A stretch of 64,000 bases of DNA from Crocodylus rhombifer. Taxonomy: Eukaryota > Chordata > Crocodylia > Crocodylidae. The first letter of the stretch is position 1. Every line of letters starts with the position of its first letter. The stretch covers positions 1 through 64,000 of the forward strand of contig JAVSML010019048.1 in NCBI GenBank assembly GCA_038503035.1, written 5' to 3'. This document shows, in pieces, positions 46,131 through 58,440 of the stretch. The position numbers and the translations under genes are program-made. The notes beneath the pieces were generated by a model. That model had not been told where the DNA came from and ran no database searches. It saw only the letters and a program-made list of their open reading frames with translations.

Positions 46131-48107
46131 TTAAACTGAGTGCCAACCTCTTCGGGAAGTCTGCTTCCAGTAATGGGTGCTGAGTATAAAAAAGCCCCAC
46201 TGCACCTTACAAATATCTGCTATGCTGTTGAAAATCAAATGTAGTTACTTCTCAGGGGCAGGGTAGAAGCCAATCAGTAAAACACACAGGGAAGAGAAAT
46301 TTCTAAGTCAAGGTCAAACCCCTCTTCTTATGAGAAGGAGCCAGGTTACACTTCTTGACCAGGGGCAGAGGCATCTGCTACTGATGATAACCATTGTGCA
46401 CATGCGGAGCCCATATAAAACATGCCCCGTGTAGCATCAGTCCATCTGGTCTGATCTCTACTTATTCACATCGCTCAGCTCATGGCCCCATCAAGACTGC
46501 AAACTCATCTGAGACTTGGACCGTCTTTCACCACATCATTGCATAGCCTCTAAAATAATGGAGCCGAGATGTAATTCAGACAACTACCTCTGGAATGTAG
46601 GTTGCAAGTAAGATGCATACAACAAACATGGCAGAAAACAAAATATCTGGGAAGTTCCCAAAACAAATCAGTGGAAGTTTTCCAAAACAAGAACATACAT
46701 CCATTAGATCATCAGGTGTACTCATGTCCCTGGAATGGTGCTGGGTTGAATCCACCTGGCAGTATCTAACCCATAACTTCTATCAGCACGATGTTGCACA
46801 CAGCAATTAGGGAGTGTCAGGGGACTGAAAGGGTCAAAGCCTGAATTCCTGACTCAGTCCCAGGTCTCAGATCCTGCCAGGAGAGTATCACCTGAGTAAG
46901 GAATGAGTCAGATTCTAGCACCTTAGGAGCAGCTTTATTGACTATAGCGGTCAGTATGGAGCAAAGCACTACTCGGATTGAGTGAAACGATTCAGACCAG
47001 ACCCTGAGTAAACACTGAGTAATCACTGAGAAGGGATATCAGAATCTGACCCACCTTCTGCATACCTAATTGTGTGTAATAAAAGGTCCGCCTATTGCAG
47101 AATCTGTCTGCCTCTGTGCTATTTACAATGCTCTGATGCTAAAAGTCTGGATTATGGATAGTGTTTGTTAAAGATTCCAGGAAGCCACACAGATGTTGGC
47201 CTGTATCCCCCGCCCCAACCCTCACCTAGGTCAGAGTTACTGGGGATGATGAGAACTTGGAGATCTCTGAACAGCCGGCTTCAGGAATAAGGCAAAGCTG
47301 TCTGCATCATATTTCCAAGCAAGAGAGCAGAGGGCAGGAACATTCTTCAGCACAGAATAACCTGAGCTAAACACATAAGACCTTTGCTCTTGCAAGGCAC
47401 TGAACTGCCTGTGCCCCAAAGCACTTCAGGAAGAACAATGCATCACTCTTGTCTGGAGGGCAAAACCAAGGCACAGAGAACCCAAGGGACTCACCCCTGG
47501 TGTCATAGAAGGCATGGGGCAGAGCTGGGACTACTTCTGCACATCTAGCCTCATGCCCATTCTGGCTCTGCAGCAGGCATTTCTCACCTTCCTAGGAACA
47601 GCAAGTGGCCAGATAATGTTAGGATGAGTCTTGTGATGGAATAGGAGCAAAGCAGCCTCATACATCTGTGGGATTTGCAATTATTGGCCACCCATTGTCC
47701 AACGTGGCACAAGCATTCAGTTGCAGCATGTCTCACCTGAGGAAATACCAGCTGTGGAAAACCAGCCTAGATAGGAATCTTGATGAACCAGTCCTCCAGG
47801 GACTACTGGCAATGTTGCTATTCTTACATTCCATAAATGTCAGGGCAAGACAGGGGTGAATCAGGTGCCGTAAGTTCCCTTAGTCCATGTTTAGGTGATT
47901 AATATGAATGAGTTAATAGATTTGAATCCATGGACAACAGTTCTTGTGTAATCCAAAGGCACAACAATGACCATTGTAACAGGAAACACCCCAAACAGCC
48001 TCCAAAGGAAAGATTTCTTCACATATTCCATTGGCCATGCTAAGGAAACAGGGTTTTTGCTGCAATGATGATTTCACAACAGTAGACACTTAGGATACAA
48101 GTCAGTG

Positions 48108-48373
48108 GATGTGTCTACATGTTCATTAATGTGCAGTAGTTACTGAACATTTAATTTAGTACTTGCTTAAAGAAGTATTAACTAAATGCACAATAACTAC
48201 AGTTGCTGTGCAGTAGCGCCAGCACACAGCTTTTTTTGTGACACTTACTGCATAGTAGCCTAATAATACTGTGCAGAAGAGTATTAGCAGTGTTTTTGCC
48301 CAGTGCACTACTGCATGGTGTTATTAGGCTACTGCACATTAAGTGTCTTGTGTGGGTACACCCAGTGACAATC
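48108..48373. mobile_element. Terminal-inverted-repeat DNA element, about 265 bp
   Basis: The left end CAGTGGATGTGTCTACATG and the inverted right end CACTGGGTGTACCCACAC are related. TGTGCAGTAG-type motifs next to each end match those of the element at 17872-18344, so both belong to one non-autonomous group. No target duplication is clear. Confidence 0.55.
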
Positions 48374-51300
48374 AAAAAAACCCAGGAAAAACCAAACATG
48401 CTGAATCTGGATCTTAGATCTAGCAACATTGTTTCATGCTATAGAGCTGCAGAGCGGGTGAGCTGTTGGAGGCAACCATCTGTCTGGAGGGGAGGACATT
48501 GCAGGGTCAGGGGCTGGCATGGGTCAAGCCAAGGCAGCTCAGAGTACTTGTTATCAGGAAGCAAATGGAGAACAAGATTGATCTGGGTCATATCTTTCCA
48601 ATTATCCCCTTCAAATCCAGCTACATTCAGGGCCTTGACAGCAGGGAAGTGAGAAAAAGGAAACAAAAACAGCCAGCTAATATGGCTTTTCAGGGTTGAT
48701 TGCCCAAGGCTGAAAGAGCCAGAGGGTGTCTCACGGGAAGGGAATCCATCACAGCAGCCAGGAAACTTAGTAATTGTGGACACACATGATTTGGAAAGAG
48801 ATGAAGGAGTGTTGAGAGGGCAGGAAGGCTGTTCCCTGGTGCTCTGCTTCACATTTGCACTCCTATCCCCACTCCCAAGCTGCAGCAGGTAGTGCTGGTG
48901 TGTGACACAGCCTGTGGATTCCTTATCCACATCACAGATCAGCCATGTGAAAGCCACCTGCCCCCTCTCCGCTACACCCAAGAGTACCTTTCCCCACCAC
49001 CTACCTTTTTCTCCAGCCTGGGCCCAGCAGGCACTGCCCAGTCTTGTAGTGACTAATAATCTCCAACTTCCTAGCCCACTTGGGTAGCTTATACTCTCCT
49101 GGGCACTTCACGGATGCCATCACAGACCCCTCAATCAAGTCAAGCTTTGTAGAACTGGCTTTGCTGGCAGAGCTATCCTTCATGGATCAAGTGAGGTGAA
49201 GTCAATGGGATAGGAGAGAACATCTAACATCAGCCTTCCCTCCCTAACAGGTGCTCATGGTACTACATTAACAGAGATACCCCTAACCTAAAGCAATATG
49301 TAAACCAGAAGTAAGGACTCCGGATTTCCTCTGGGAGCCACTCTTACCATTTCTAAGAAACGCAGTGCAGGATTGATCAGCTCCAGAAACACACATCTCA
49401 GATGCACCTCAGCAGCTGTGTGTTTACGGTAGTGTCCAGCCCACAGAAAGCTCTTGGCATTGTGACATGCAGAGAGCAGAAAGAATTCAGGCTATTAATT
49501 GCCTGCAAAATACAACTTTTGCAACAAATATAGTCAAAGTACACCTCATCTCTGCCTGCCATGTGTAGCTGGGATGCCTCATGCCAGCTGCTTCCTGAAG
49601 AAGTCAGCATTTCCCTCAGTTCCTTCAGCAAGAATCTTACCTTGACCCCACTAGGGCTACTCGCTGGCAGTGGAATGTCAATGGTGGTTTCTCTATAATC
49701 ATCAATGGTAACAACCATCCCTTTCATAGGTGCCGGGGAAATGGTTCTTGTTTCACAGGTTGGAAGCTGAAGTCAAGGGATTTTCTTCAGAGTAGTGGGG
49801 TGGACCAGGGGGGAGGTCAGGAATAGCCTGACCCTCAACCTTCCTGGCTGAATCATTTGGCAGAGTTCCCTCCTCCCATTGGCAGGTATTAATCTGAGCT
49901 CCTTCACAGCCCTTGGAGCAATGGAACAACAACAAAAAATCTATACATCTATACCTAGAGAGAGAGAGAGAGAGATATCTATATCTATCTATGTCACTTG
50001 TGCTCTGACTGAGCTTCTGGGGGGCCATGCCAAGATCTCAGCAGCTTTGCCAAGTCTCCAGAACTGATCTGGCACCTAAAAATAAATGCTTCTTTTAAAT
50101 CTCTCCTCAGTGACTGAGAACACTGGCCACTGGCCAAGGAGGATTACGGAGGGCTGCTTTCAAGTTCCTAACAGGCAGGCAGTAAAAGGAAGGTGCATGG
50201 TTGTTTCCTTTCCTCCTTCCCTTCCCCATGAGTAACTGCTCTCAGTCATTGCCCTTTGCTGCTTCCTCCTGGCTCACTCTTTTGTGACAGTGTGGTTTAT
50301 GGAGCAAACATGTAGCCCCACACACCGGCTCTTTGTGCTGGAAGGAACACTCGCAGGCTTGTCAGGGAAAAGGATTGGAGAGAGAGCAACTGAGATATAC
50401 TCTACAGCTTGCAGTATATCAAGAGCCTGGGCCCAGGGTCAGGGCACAGACCTACCAGCCTCACTCTAACAGAGCAGGGTCTGACTGACTGGCCTCACTG
50501 AACTGTTCAGTAAGAACCAAATCCACATCAGAACTGGGGGAAAGTCCAGCCTTTGAACTGCTCCAGATGTATATCTGTTACCATTCGGCAGGGGGGCGGG
50601 GGGAGGGGGGACGGGACATGACACGGGACTTCCGCCAAGGAGAATAAAGGGTGCAAAGTTCTCATTTCAACCTAGTTAGAAGCTGACTTCTTCTGTGATC
50701 AGGCCAGAGAGAACCCAATAGTGAGTACATCACCTCTCTTCCTTCTTGTTTTTAGCCTCTGTTGCAGTGAAACTCATTGTACTGAAGTCTCCTGGTTACA
50801 AGTCACCTCCTTTCCAATGCAATATTTGGACCTTGCATTGCACCATAGGCTCTCCTCACCATAGGCTTTAATTCCCAACTTGCTTAGCAAGAATTTCCAG
50901 AAGGTCTCACTGTCCACCACTGGCATCAGATCTGTCAATCTGGTGTTAGATCAATAAAGGGTTCCTAATACTAAGCATCCAAAAACATGCCTGAGAGCCC
51001 TTTAGAACATCTAGCTCAAACACAAGCCACATGTAATGTCTCAGAGGACACCAGTGATCAGAGCTGGAGGGAGAGGTCAGAGTATTCCTGCTTCATCAAG
51101 GGGTTAAATTTTCACACTTAAGATAAATAGCTAACAAACAGAGCACAGAATTACAGGCACAGGGCTTTTATAAACTACAGAGGTCTTCTCTGGAGTGGTG
51201 GAAGCCACTCATTTTGTGTGTCAAAAGCTCTGTTACTGCACATGATCCCTTGGTTGGAAAGGTTAATTCACTTAGAAAGGGAAATGAGGGGAAACGGCTC

Positions 51301-52819
51301 TTACATCAGCATGTGGTTGATTACACTAGCCTTGCTGCCAGCAGAATGTGCATTTCTCTGGACACAAGGCTGCTGCTCAGGTCTGAACAGAGTGCCTTGT
51401 TGTATAAATCTGCTGCTTAAAAAGTTGTTCCTAGCTTGTGTAATGATGCCCATCATCAGCACCTATCTGGATATCTCATGGCAACAAATCTATTTTGTCA
51501 TTACAGACCCCTGAAGTAGAAAAGCATTATCCCTGGTTGATTGACTCAGAATCAGGTTTAAGTCATTGGTGCCTTCAGAAGTACTGTTAAAGAGGTCATC
51601 TTAGCAACAAACTGTGTATCAGAGCACAGGGACCCATCTATAGCCATCAGGCCTGTGTGTCTATCACAGTTACACACCGTGACCACACAGAGCAGCAGAC
51701 CAGGGACACCTCCCAACTTTCCCTGCTCCAAAAACCACAAGGCTCTATTCATTAACTTGAAACCAACGGAGAGCAGCATAGAGCCCATGACACAGCTGAG
51801 CAGTTCTGAGTCCATCCAAATAGAAGAGAAACAACACATGCATATACCTCTTCCCATCATTTTATAATGCCAGAGTCCTCAGTTCTCCTCACAAATGTAT
51901 TTTCCATCCTGTTTCTCTCCCTAGAAGTGGAATGAAGAGGCTTTCTGTCCATGGAAGTGGAGGGTTCATGTGCAAAGAGAAGAACTAGTCCAGTGCATTG
52001 TGAAAAAACATAGGGCTCCATTCACTTAATATCTTTCTTTTACTTTCTTCCCAGTACAACACAAGTGACCAAAGCCTGTGGTTTCTCCAAATGTCTCAGA
52101 GCTCTTCCCTTCTCCATAAAAATGTCCAACCACTTCAAATATAATCAGGTGGCCTGGGGAAACTCCAAGAGGATTGTCCAAGCTAAAGGACAAAGAACAC
52201 TGCATTCAAAAAAGCTTTGATGAGACAGGCTGGTGCTTATGGTCCAGCTGCCCAGAGGACACATCTCACTCTAACACTAAATCGTGACACAGGAATGTGG
52301 AGGAGGAAATCTCTTCTAACTCAATAATAACAGTGATTGTGGAAGCTATAATCCCAAAAGAACCACCCTCATGTCTTAAAAATAAACAAAACATCATGCC
52401 CCAGCATGTGTTATGGTATAAACTACAGGTCCCTGATCCAAATGCCTGTACACACACACAAACACACTGATACTGCAATGCAGTTTTTATAGTCATCTTA
52501 ATATAAATTCCATCCCATTGGTCTTTGCAAAGATAAATACAGATGATCTAACCATCCCTATTTGACTTGGGACTCAATGGAAAACCCAGATTTCAACAGA
52601 CAGTGGTTTACATCCTAACTGAGTCCACACAGTACACAGCAAAAGTGAATCAGACACAGTGTTTAGATCCCACAGAAAACCCTATGTCAGGATAAGAGGG
52701 AAAGGATAAGGGTGCTGAAAAAGTGGGAGCAGGTGAGTGACCATGACTTTGTGCAGTGTTTTTAACCATTTACCCTGAGGTTTAGTTAACTCCATTTGTT
52801 ACTGACTTGCATGAATTCA
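48374..52819. other. Intergenic; microsatellite and G-run
   Basis: An (AG)n run joined to an (ATCT)n-like run lies at about 49957-49992, a G4-capable tract at 50591-50615, and a CA-rich run at about 52451-52467. No gene or long repeat is recognised. Confidence 0.35.
50591..50615 (+). other. G-quadruplex-capable tract
   Basis: Three runs of six G separated by single bases, followed by AC and GGG. This meets the usual G4 pattern with very short loops. No promoter features were recognised next to it. Confidence 0.8.
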
Positions 52820-53000
52820 CAGATTAAGACCATAGGGGCTTTAGGATCCTCTAGTTTGAACTGCTAGGTTACACAGGTCTGGGAATTTCTTCTGATAAGA
52901 CCTGCTGTGGTGGGAGTCTTTTCCATTCCCAAAACAGTTCCCCATTTGGGAGGAATATTCAGTTGATTAATCTTGTTCATTTATAATTCAAGCTGTGAAA
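52820..53000 (-). mobile_element. Possible very old CR1 3' end
   Basis: GACCATAGGGGCTTTAGGATCCTCTAGTTTGAACTGCTAG..ACACAGG-type sequence resembles the CR1 3' UTR in antisense (CATCTAGTCTGACC..CTG). Diverged, limits approximate. Confidence 0.4.
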
Positions 53001-53284
53001 CCAGCTGCTTGAAAGTTAGATCTGCTTCACCAGACTGGTGTTAAGAGTTTTTTCTTGATCCCATGACTACAAGGAGTCAGGATATACAAGAACAGTCTAA
53101 GTTACTGACTTCAGTCAGGCTAATAATTAGCCTCTTGATCACACATTACCCAAATCATCCTCTAATTAAGTTAAAATAAAAAAAACCCTTGTTATTTATT
53201 ACACTGCATATCAGGTGATGTTTATTCCAGAGGAGTGTTGTATAAACAAAAGGGAAGGTCTGGAATGATTTTTTTCATCCCAGA

Positions 53285-53420
53285 CTCCAGCTTTGGGCAA
53301 GTTACTTAAACTTCATGGTGCTGTTTTTCCAGATATGAACTAGGGGGTATCATCCTTGCAAAGTGTTTTACTTGAGGTCACATGGCAAGTGTCAATGTCA
53401 GAAACAAAATGCAGCCACCT
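53285..53420 (+). repeat. MIR-like SINE remnant
   Basis: TTTGGGCAAGTTACTTAAAC, a run of T with CCAGATATGAA and GCAAAGTGTTTTAC follow the order of the MIR core and 3' part. Confidence 0.5.
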
Positions 53421-55644
53421 CTACTGTCCAGTCTGCTGCTCCAATGAACTTAAACCCATTTCAGGGGGAGGCAGATGGGTCCTAGCAGTGTTTTTGCTGA
53501 AAGTGAGAGAAGAGAGAATCTCAAATCTAAGTCAGCTGGTATCCCTGAAACTCCAGCTACTCCCCCTGCACAATCTTTCCCCATTCAAAGCCTCCTTTGC
53601 TTGCTTTTCTTTCTGTACCAGGCACATTCTTCACATGCCAGCTCCTCATCCAGCCAAATGCTCTCACCTGTCCTAACCAGCCCTGTGGCATATACCTCAT
53701 TCACACACTGTTGCCAGGAGCAAAACCCATGCGTGACTCATTCGGAATGAACCCACTCTCCATTTTCTCCTGGAAAGCACCAGGCGGCAGCAGCAGCAAC
53801 CCGGAGCATCCTCAGGCTCTTTCACCCTGAGGCTCCTCTCCCAGATAGCAGTGACTAACTAATATAGAGAAGGTCAGATCCCTTGACATCTCTGGGTTGA
53901 GCACTCAAAGTAGGGAGTTAACGCTGCCTGTCTTACCAGCCATCAGACCTTCTGTGGAAACTTCTCACTGCCCTATTCCCCCTGTCCCCAGGGGGCAAGC
54001 TGGCTTTTACTTTCTGTCCCAGATCCCCTCAATAAGGGATTTTAAGGCCTCAGAGTTTCCCCAGAGTCTTTGCTCTCCACGGCTAGGACAAAGGACAGTC
54101 CCTAGGACACCTGCTTACACTTGAGTCTCTGAGGGAATGCTTTCAGTCTTCTGGTTCATTTGCTCCTTGGCTTCCCTTTGAGATGGCCACCTATCATGGT
54201 CCTTTTGAAACAGAGGTGAGGTGATGTCTACTAGGAACCAGTGAGAATGACTACTGGTCACTCTCCAGCCTGAACTAAAACTGGACTGGCAGCCTCAGGG
54301 AATTGCTTCACAATCCATCATCAAACACCCCCATATGGCAGCTTCTGAGGTTTCATGTCCATGCCCACCTTCATGTCCATGCCCGCCTAGTGAGACACTG
54401 CATGCCATTAACTCTGTAGCCTGCTTACAGTTGCCTTGATGCTACAGGCACAGTGGTTCCAGACCATTTGTGCTTCTAATCAAGGCAGCATAGCCATAGC
54501 TGTGGTCATGTCCACCAGAGAGCACCTGAGCCTACAGCCCTCAAAACAGCGCTCCACCAAGACACTCAGAGACTGTTTTCTCTGTGGCCAGTGTTAGCGA
54601 TTGGTTAGGTCTAAAGAACCCTTTTGAAAGAGAAGCAGATCTTTTCCCAGAACTCAATACTTCCCCGCATCTCAGCTCCTGGTTGCTTGGGTCTCTGGGC
54701 TTGGCTGCCTCCACAGCCGAAGGGAGCCAGTCAAAGACTTTCCTGTGAATCATGGAAAAAGACATCTTGTTATTCTCAGGGCTGGATGTTTGTTCCTCAA
54801 ACAGAAGTGCGTGCTTTTTCTTTTTTTAAAGCAAAGTATCCCTGCAAACATGTATAAACAGAGATCGAACATGCCAAACATCAGGAAGCCAGCAGTTGGC
54901 TCCATTTGCCAGGTACCCGGGTATTTTTTCCACCATATTGCAATAAACAGACCAAGGAAAGCAATTACTTGAACACCCGCTGCGTGTGTCCAGATCTCCT
55001 GCACTCTGTAGTCCACCACCTGGGCTGGCTTCTTCTTTCACTTTGATCGTTCTCTCTCTACAGAGCCACGCCAAGTCATGGACTAAGTGACAAAGTGAAT
55101 CAAGCCTCACTGTCTTGTATTCAGTTGCTTTGAAAAGACATGCTTGACAGATAAACAAGTTACCACTGATGATAGCTTGTTTGATAATTCACTGACTGAT
55201 GTGAGGCAGGTTCAGTGAAACTATACCAGGTTCTTGCCATCCCTCTTTAGACCCTATTGAGCTAGGCCGATGTTACACAGATGACCTCAAGTGCATACTG
55301 AGTGGTTTGCTATCAATTCCTAAAGCCAGCTTCTCCCTTGCAGCTGCTGCAGAAGCAGTCACTGCCCTCCCTTCTCCAGTGCCACTCACATATGAAACCA
55401 GAGGAGAGAGAGCGAGCCACAAGGGCATATAAGCTGTCTCCACTACAGTTAGGAGTTATTATGGCAGCACATGCACAAGTGTTTGAGCTGGCTCTAAGCT
55501 ATCTTGCCCAGAAACAGAAAGCAATGAACTCCTGACAGCACTGAGCTTCAGTGCAGGCTGCACCAGGCCTCCTGAGAGCCTAGGCATTCTCATTGTAGCT
55601 TGCGAGGAGTTTGCTTGAGTTAAACCTCCTCATAAGCAACGTAG
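53421..55644. other. No recognised feature
   Basis: A hydrophobic minus-strand frame at 55019-54750 was examined and not accepted as a gene. A 19-base tandem step (CTTCATGTCCATGCCC-type, twice) is at about 54352-54388. Confidence 0.3.
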
Positions 55645-55960
55645 GATCATAGGAAAGTAGAGCTGAAAGGGACTTCACAAGGTCATCTCATCCAACTCCC
55701 TGCTCCCTGGCTAAACAACCCCAGCCAAGTGCCTGTCCAACCTGCTCTTGAAAATTTCCAGGGGTGGAGATTCCACAACTTTTCTAGATAGTTTGTTCCA
55801 ATGCCAGACCTCAGAAAGCTCCTCCTAATCTTCAACCTCAATTTTATCAGCTGCAGCTTGAGGCCATTGCTCCTAGTCCTATCTTATATGGCGCCAGAGA
55901 AATGTCCATCTCCATCCTTTCTGTAAACCACTCTTCAGGTATTTGAAGACTGTTATCGTA
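55645..55960 (-). mobile_element. Old CR1 LINE 3' fragment (antisense)
   Basis: CTGAAAGGGACTTCACAAGG, TCATCTCATCCAACTCCCTG and CAACCTGCTCTTGAAAATTTC correspond to the reverse of the CR1 3' UTR and ORF2 end, followed by a diverged CTCCTCCTAATCTTCAACCT block. It is older than the copies at 16.8 and 41.5 kb. Confidence 0.8.
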
Positions 55961-57825
55961 TGTAATCACAGACAAATCGCATTGGAACCAAAGTGAGAGA
56001 GAAAAAACACACACCTTCACAACTGCTTGCCATGCTATTCCCGAGCCAGTTAATTACTATTCCCTTGGCTAATGTCCATGTTAGCTGAACCTGTGCAACT
56101 GCTTGAGAGAGAAGTGGATAAGCACAAAGCATGGATTTCCATGGGAGAGAACCACATGGTCTGACAAAGTACCTGCTTCACAAGGCTGCTCTGCCCCTGG
56201 CCCTGGAGAACTGGAGATAACAGGTCTGCTTGCCACCATCACTAGAAACAGTACATTGCAAAAAGATTAATAAAGAAGCTAATTTTATCCCCAACCCCTG
56301 CTGACGCTTGCCATCATCACCAAGCTGGAATGTCTTGGGCTTTCACAAGTTCTTCAGCCCAAACGGAGCCAGAACTGCTGTGCTGGGCATGTCCCATGAC
56401 TCACTGCAGCCTGATCTGCACCATGCCAGCCACTCCAACAAAGCAAAATGCTTTGTTTTGCTGGGCCATTACACTCATCTCCCTGGTGCTGGCTGTGGGA
56501 AGAGAGGGCAGGAATGGCTTCAACAGATCAGCATCCAGCATGCTGAAAAGGTCAGCGAGGCAGCCGTGAAAACAACACAGGGGGCATGTGACAGTGTAGG
56601 TGGCATAGAGACAAGAGGAGGTTACCTGGGAGCAGCCGGAAAGTCCTAAACTATTGTCAGTTCATCCCAAGAGGGCTGAATCACCTCTGTGTCTACACGA
56701 ACACTGGGGATTCCAAGACACCTACCCACCGCAGGCCAATGGCAGAGATTTACATTTAGGTTTGTCATCATTCCCCATCACATGCTACCCAATGAAACAA
56801 AAACAAAAGCGGTAGAGGCGGGAAGGGTAAGGAATTGCCAATGCAGCTCCCACTGCCATCAAAGCAAATGGGCTGCATGTTGTTCTCCCAGCTCCCCATC
56901 CTTCCTAAACACAGAGGGATAATGCTGATGACCTCTAGCATGCTTGCCACCATCACCTCTAGCATGCTCCAGGGTCCTGACTCTCCCTTGCTTTGTCCCC
57001 TACAGGGTAATTTACACCTATACAAGCTGGTATAATTCATTCTGACCTGCTAGCAGTTTAGACTAGTAGTACTTAGCACAGCAGAGTCTAGTTGCACCAA
57101 GCGAGACTGGCCTGAGGTCACACAGAAATCTGCCCTCAAAGGGAAACCCAGCCCAGACCCCAAGCCCCAGCACAGTGACTAAAACTGAGGCCCTCCCTTC
57201 TTCACACTCACTTTGTGCTCATGCAAACAGCCAACCACACCCAGTATGTTCACGGAACTGGACAAAAACGGAGGGCCAAGACCAAATAATTATCCACTCT
57301 GTCCCACTTCTGTTCCCCTGCTGTATGACAAACTCTCCTTTTGGAATTGTCATTGGTAAAAATCCCTCTCCCACCTCCCCCCGTAACATTTTTGAATGAA
57401 GAAGTGAATAGGCCAGAACTGGCCCTTTTGTGCAGAAAATCCCAGTCATGACAGATCTGCCTCATTTCAGCAGGCCTCAAGGTACTGTGCACCACAGCAG
57501 GCCAGAATTAATCCTGTTAGACCATCTTACAGCTTTGCATACATTTCTCCTCTGTCCCATGAATATGCATTGGGGACATTATCTTTGAGAAGAGATGGCA
57601 AAAATTCATGCTAAGTGTGGGTTGCATTTTCAAGCTCCTCTGCCTATGCTGACCAAAGAGTCTATTTCTGGCCCCACAGAGTGTGCGTGTGTCTATGCAA
57701 TTAATGTGGGTTATTCCCTCGTCTTCTTCATCAAGTTACCTCCCAGGAGGTAGGCTAATCCTTGTTGCTTGCAGGGTCTTGGATACACAGCTTGACCTCA
57801 GCCCTTGGAGCAGTTCAGGACAAGT
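55961..57825. other. No gene; weak MIR-like relic
   Basis: A diverged GGTCACACAGAAATCTGCC run at about 57114-57140 may be MIR. A 14-base motif ACCTCTAGCATGCT occurs twice near 56930-56966. Nothing else is recognised. Confidence 0.3.
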
Positions 57826-58440
57826 TCATAGATTCATAGATGCTAGGGTCAGAAGGGACCTCAACAGATCATTGAGTCCGACCCCCTGTCCTGAGCAGGA
57901 AAGAGTGCTGGGCCCCCAGGCAGATGCCTATCCAGCCTGCTCTTAAAGACCCCCAAGGCAGGGGAGAGTACCACCTCCCTTGGGAGCCCATTCCAGCTTC
58001 TGGCCACCCTTACTGTGAAGAAGTTCTTCCTGATGTCTAACCTGAATCTGCTCTGTCAGTTTGTGGCCATTGTTCCTTGTTACCTCAAGAGGTGCCCTGG
58101 TGAGCAGAGCATCTCCGGTTCCTTGCTGCACCCCCCTAATGAATTTGTAGGTGGCCACAAGATCACCTCTCAGCTTTCTCTTGTGGAGGCTGAACAGATC
58201 CAGGTCCCTTAGCCCCAGGGCCCTCATAGGGCTAACCATATGAGTGGTCCTTCTCTGGATCCTCTTGAGGTTATCCACATCCTTCTTAAAGTATGGTGCC
58301 CAGAACTGGATGCAGTACTCCAACTATTGTCTGACCAGTGCCGCATAGTGGGGAAGTATAGCCGCTTTGGTTCTATTTGTCATGCATGCTAATGGATGAT
58401 AAAGTGCGGTTAGTTTTGCTGATGATTTCATCACACTGAC
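57826..58440 (-). mobile_element. CR1 LINE 3' fragment, middle-aged subfamily (antisense)
   Basis: The 3' tail is TTCATAGATTCATAGATG, unlike the TTTCATAGTTT tail of the copies at 1.8, 16.8 and 41.5 kb. The minus-strand frame at 58323-57943 reads YCIQFWAPYFKKDVDNLKRI, LGLRDLDLFSLHKRKLRGDL and LTRAPLEVTRNNGHKL with modest decay. It is 5'-truncated near 58440 after a degraded patch. Confidence 0.88.

Larger units (their letters stand above)
42841..48107. other. Intergenic; a local duplication and a MIR-like relic
   Basis: A ~76-bp segment at 44695-44770 is repeated at 46054-46130. At about 47455-47560 a diverged reverse MIR-like run (AAGGCACAGAGAACCCAAGG..GCTGGGACTACTTCTGCAC) is visible. No exon-like sequence is recognised. 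Confidence 0.35.

Noticed and set aside
54750..55019. Hydrophobic minus-strand frame of 89 codons
   Set aside because: Two possible membrane segments, but no recognised family, no splice context and not an EGF-like or TGFA transmembrane exon.
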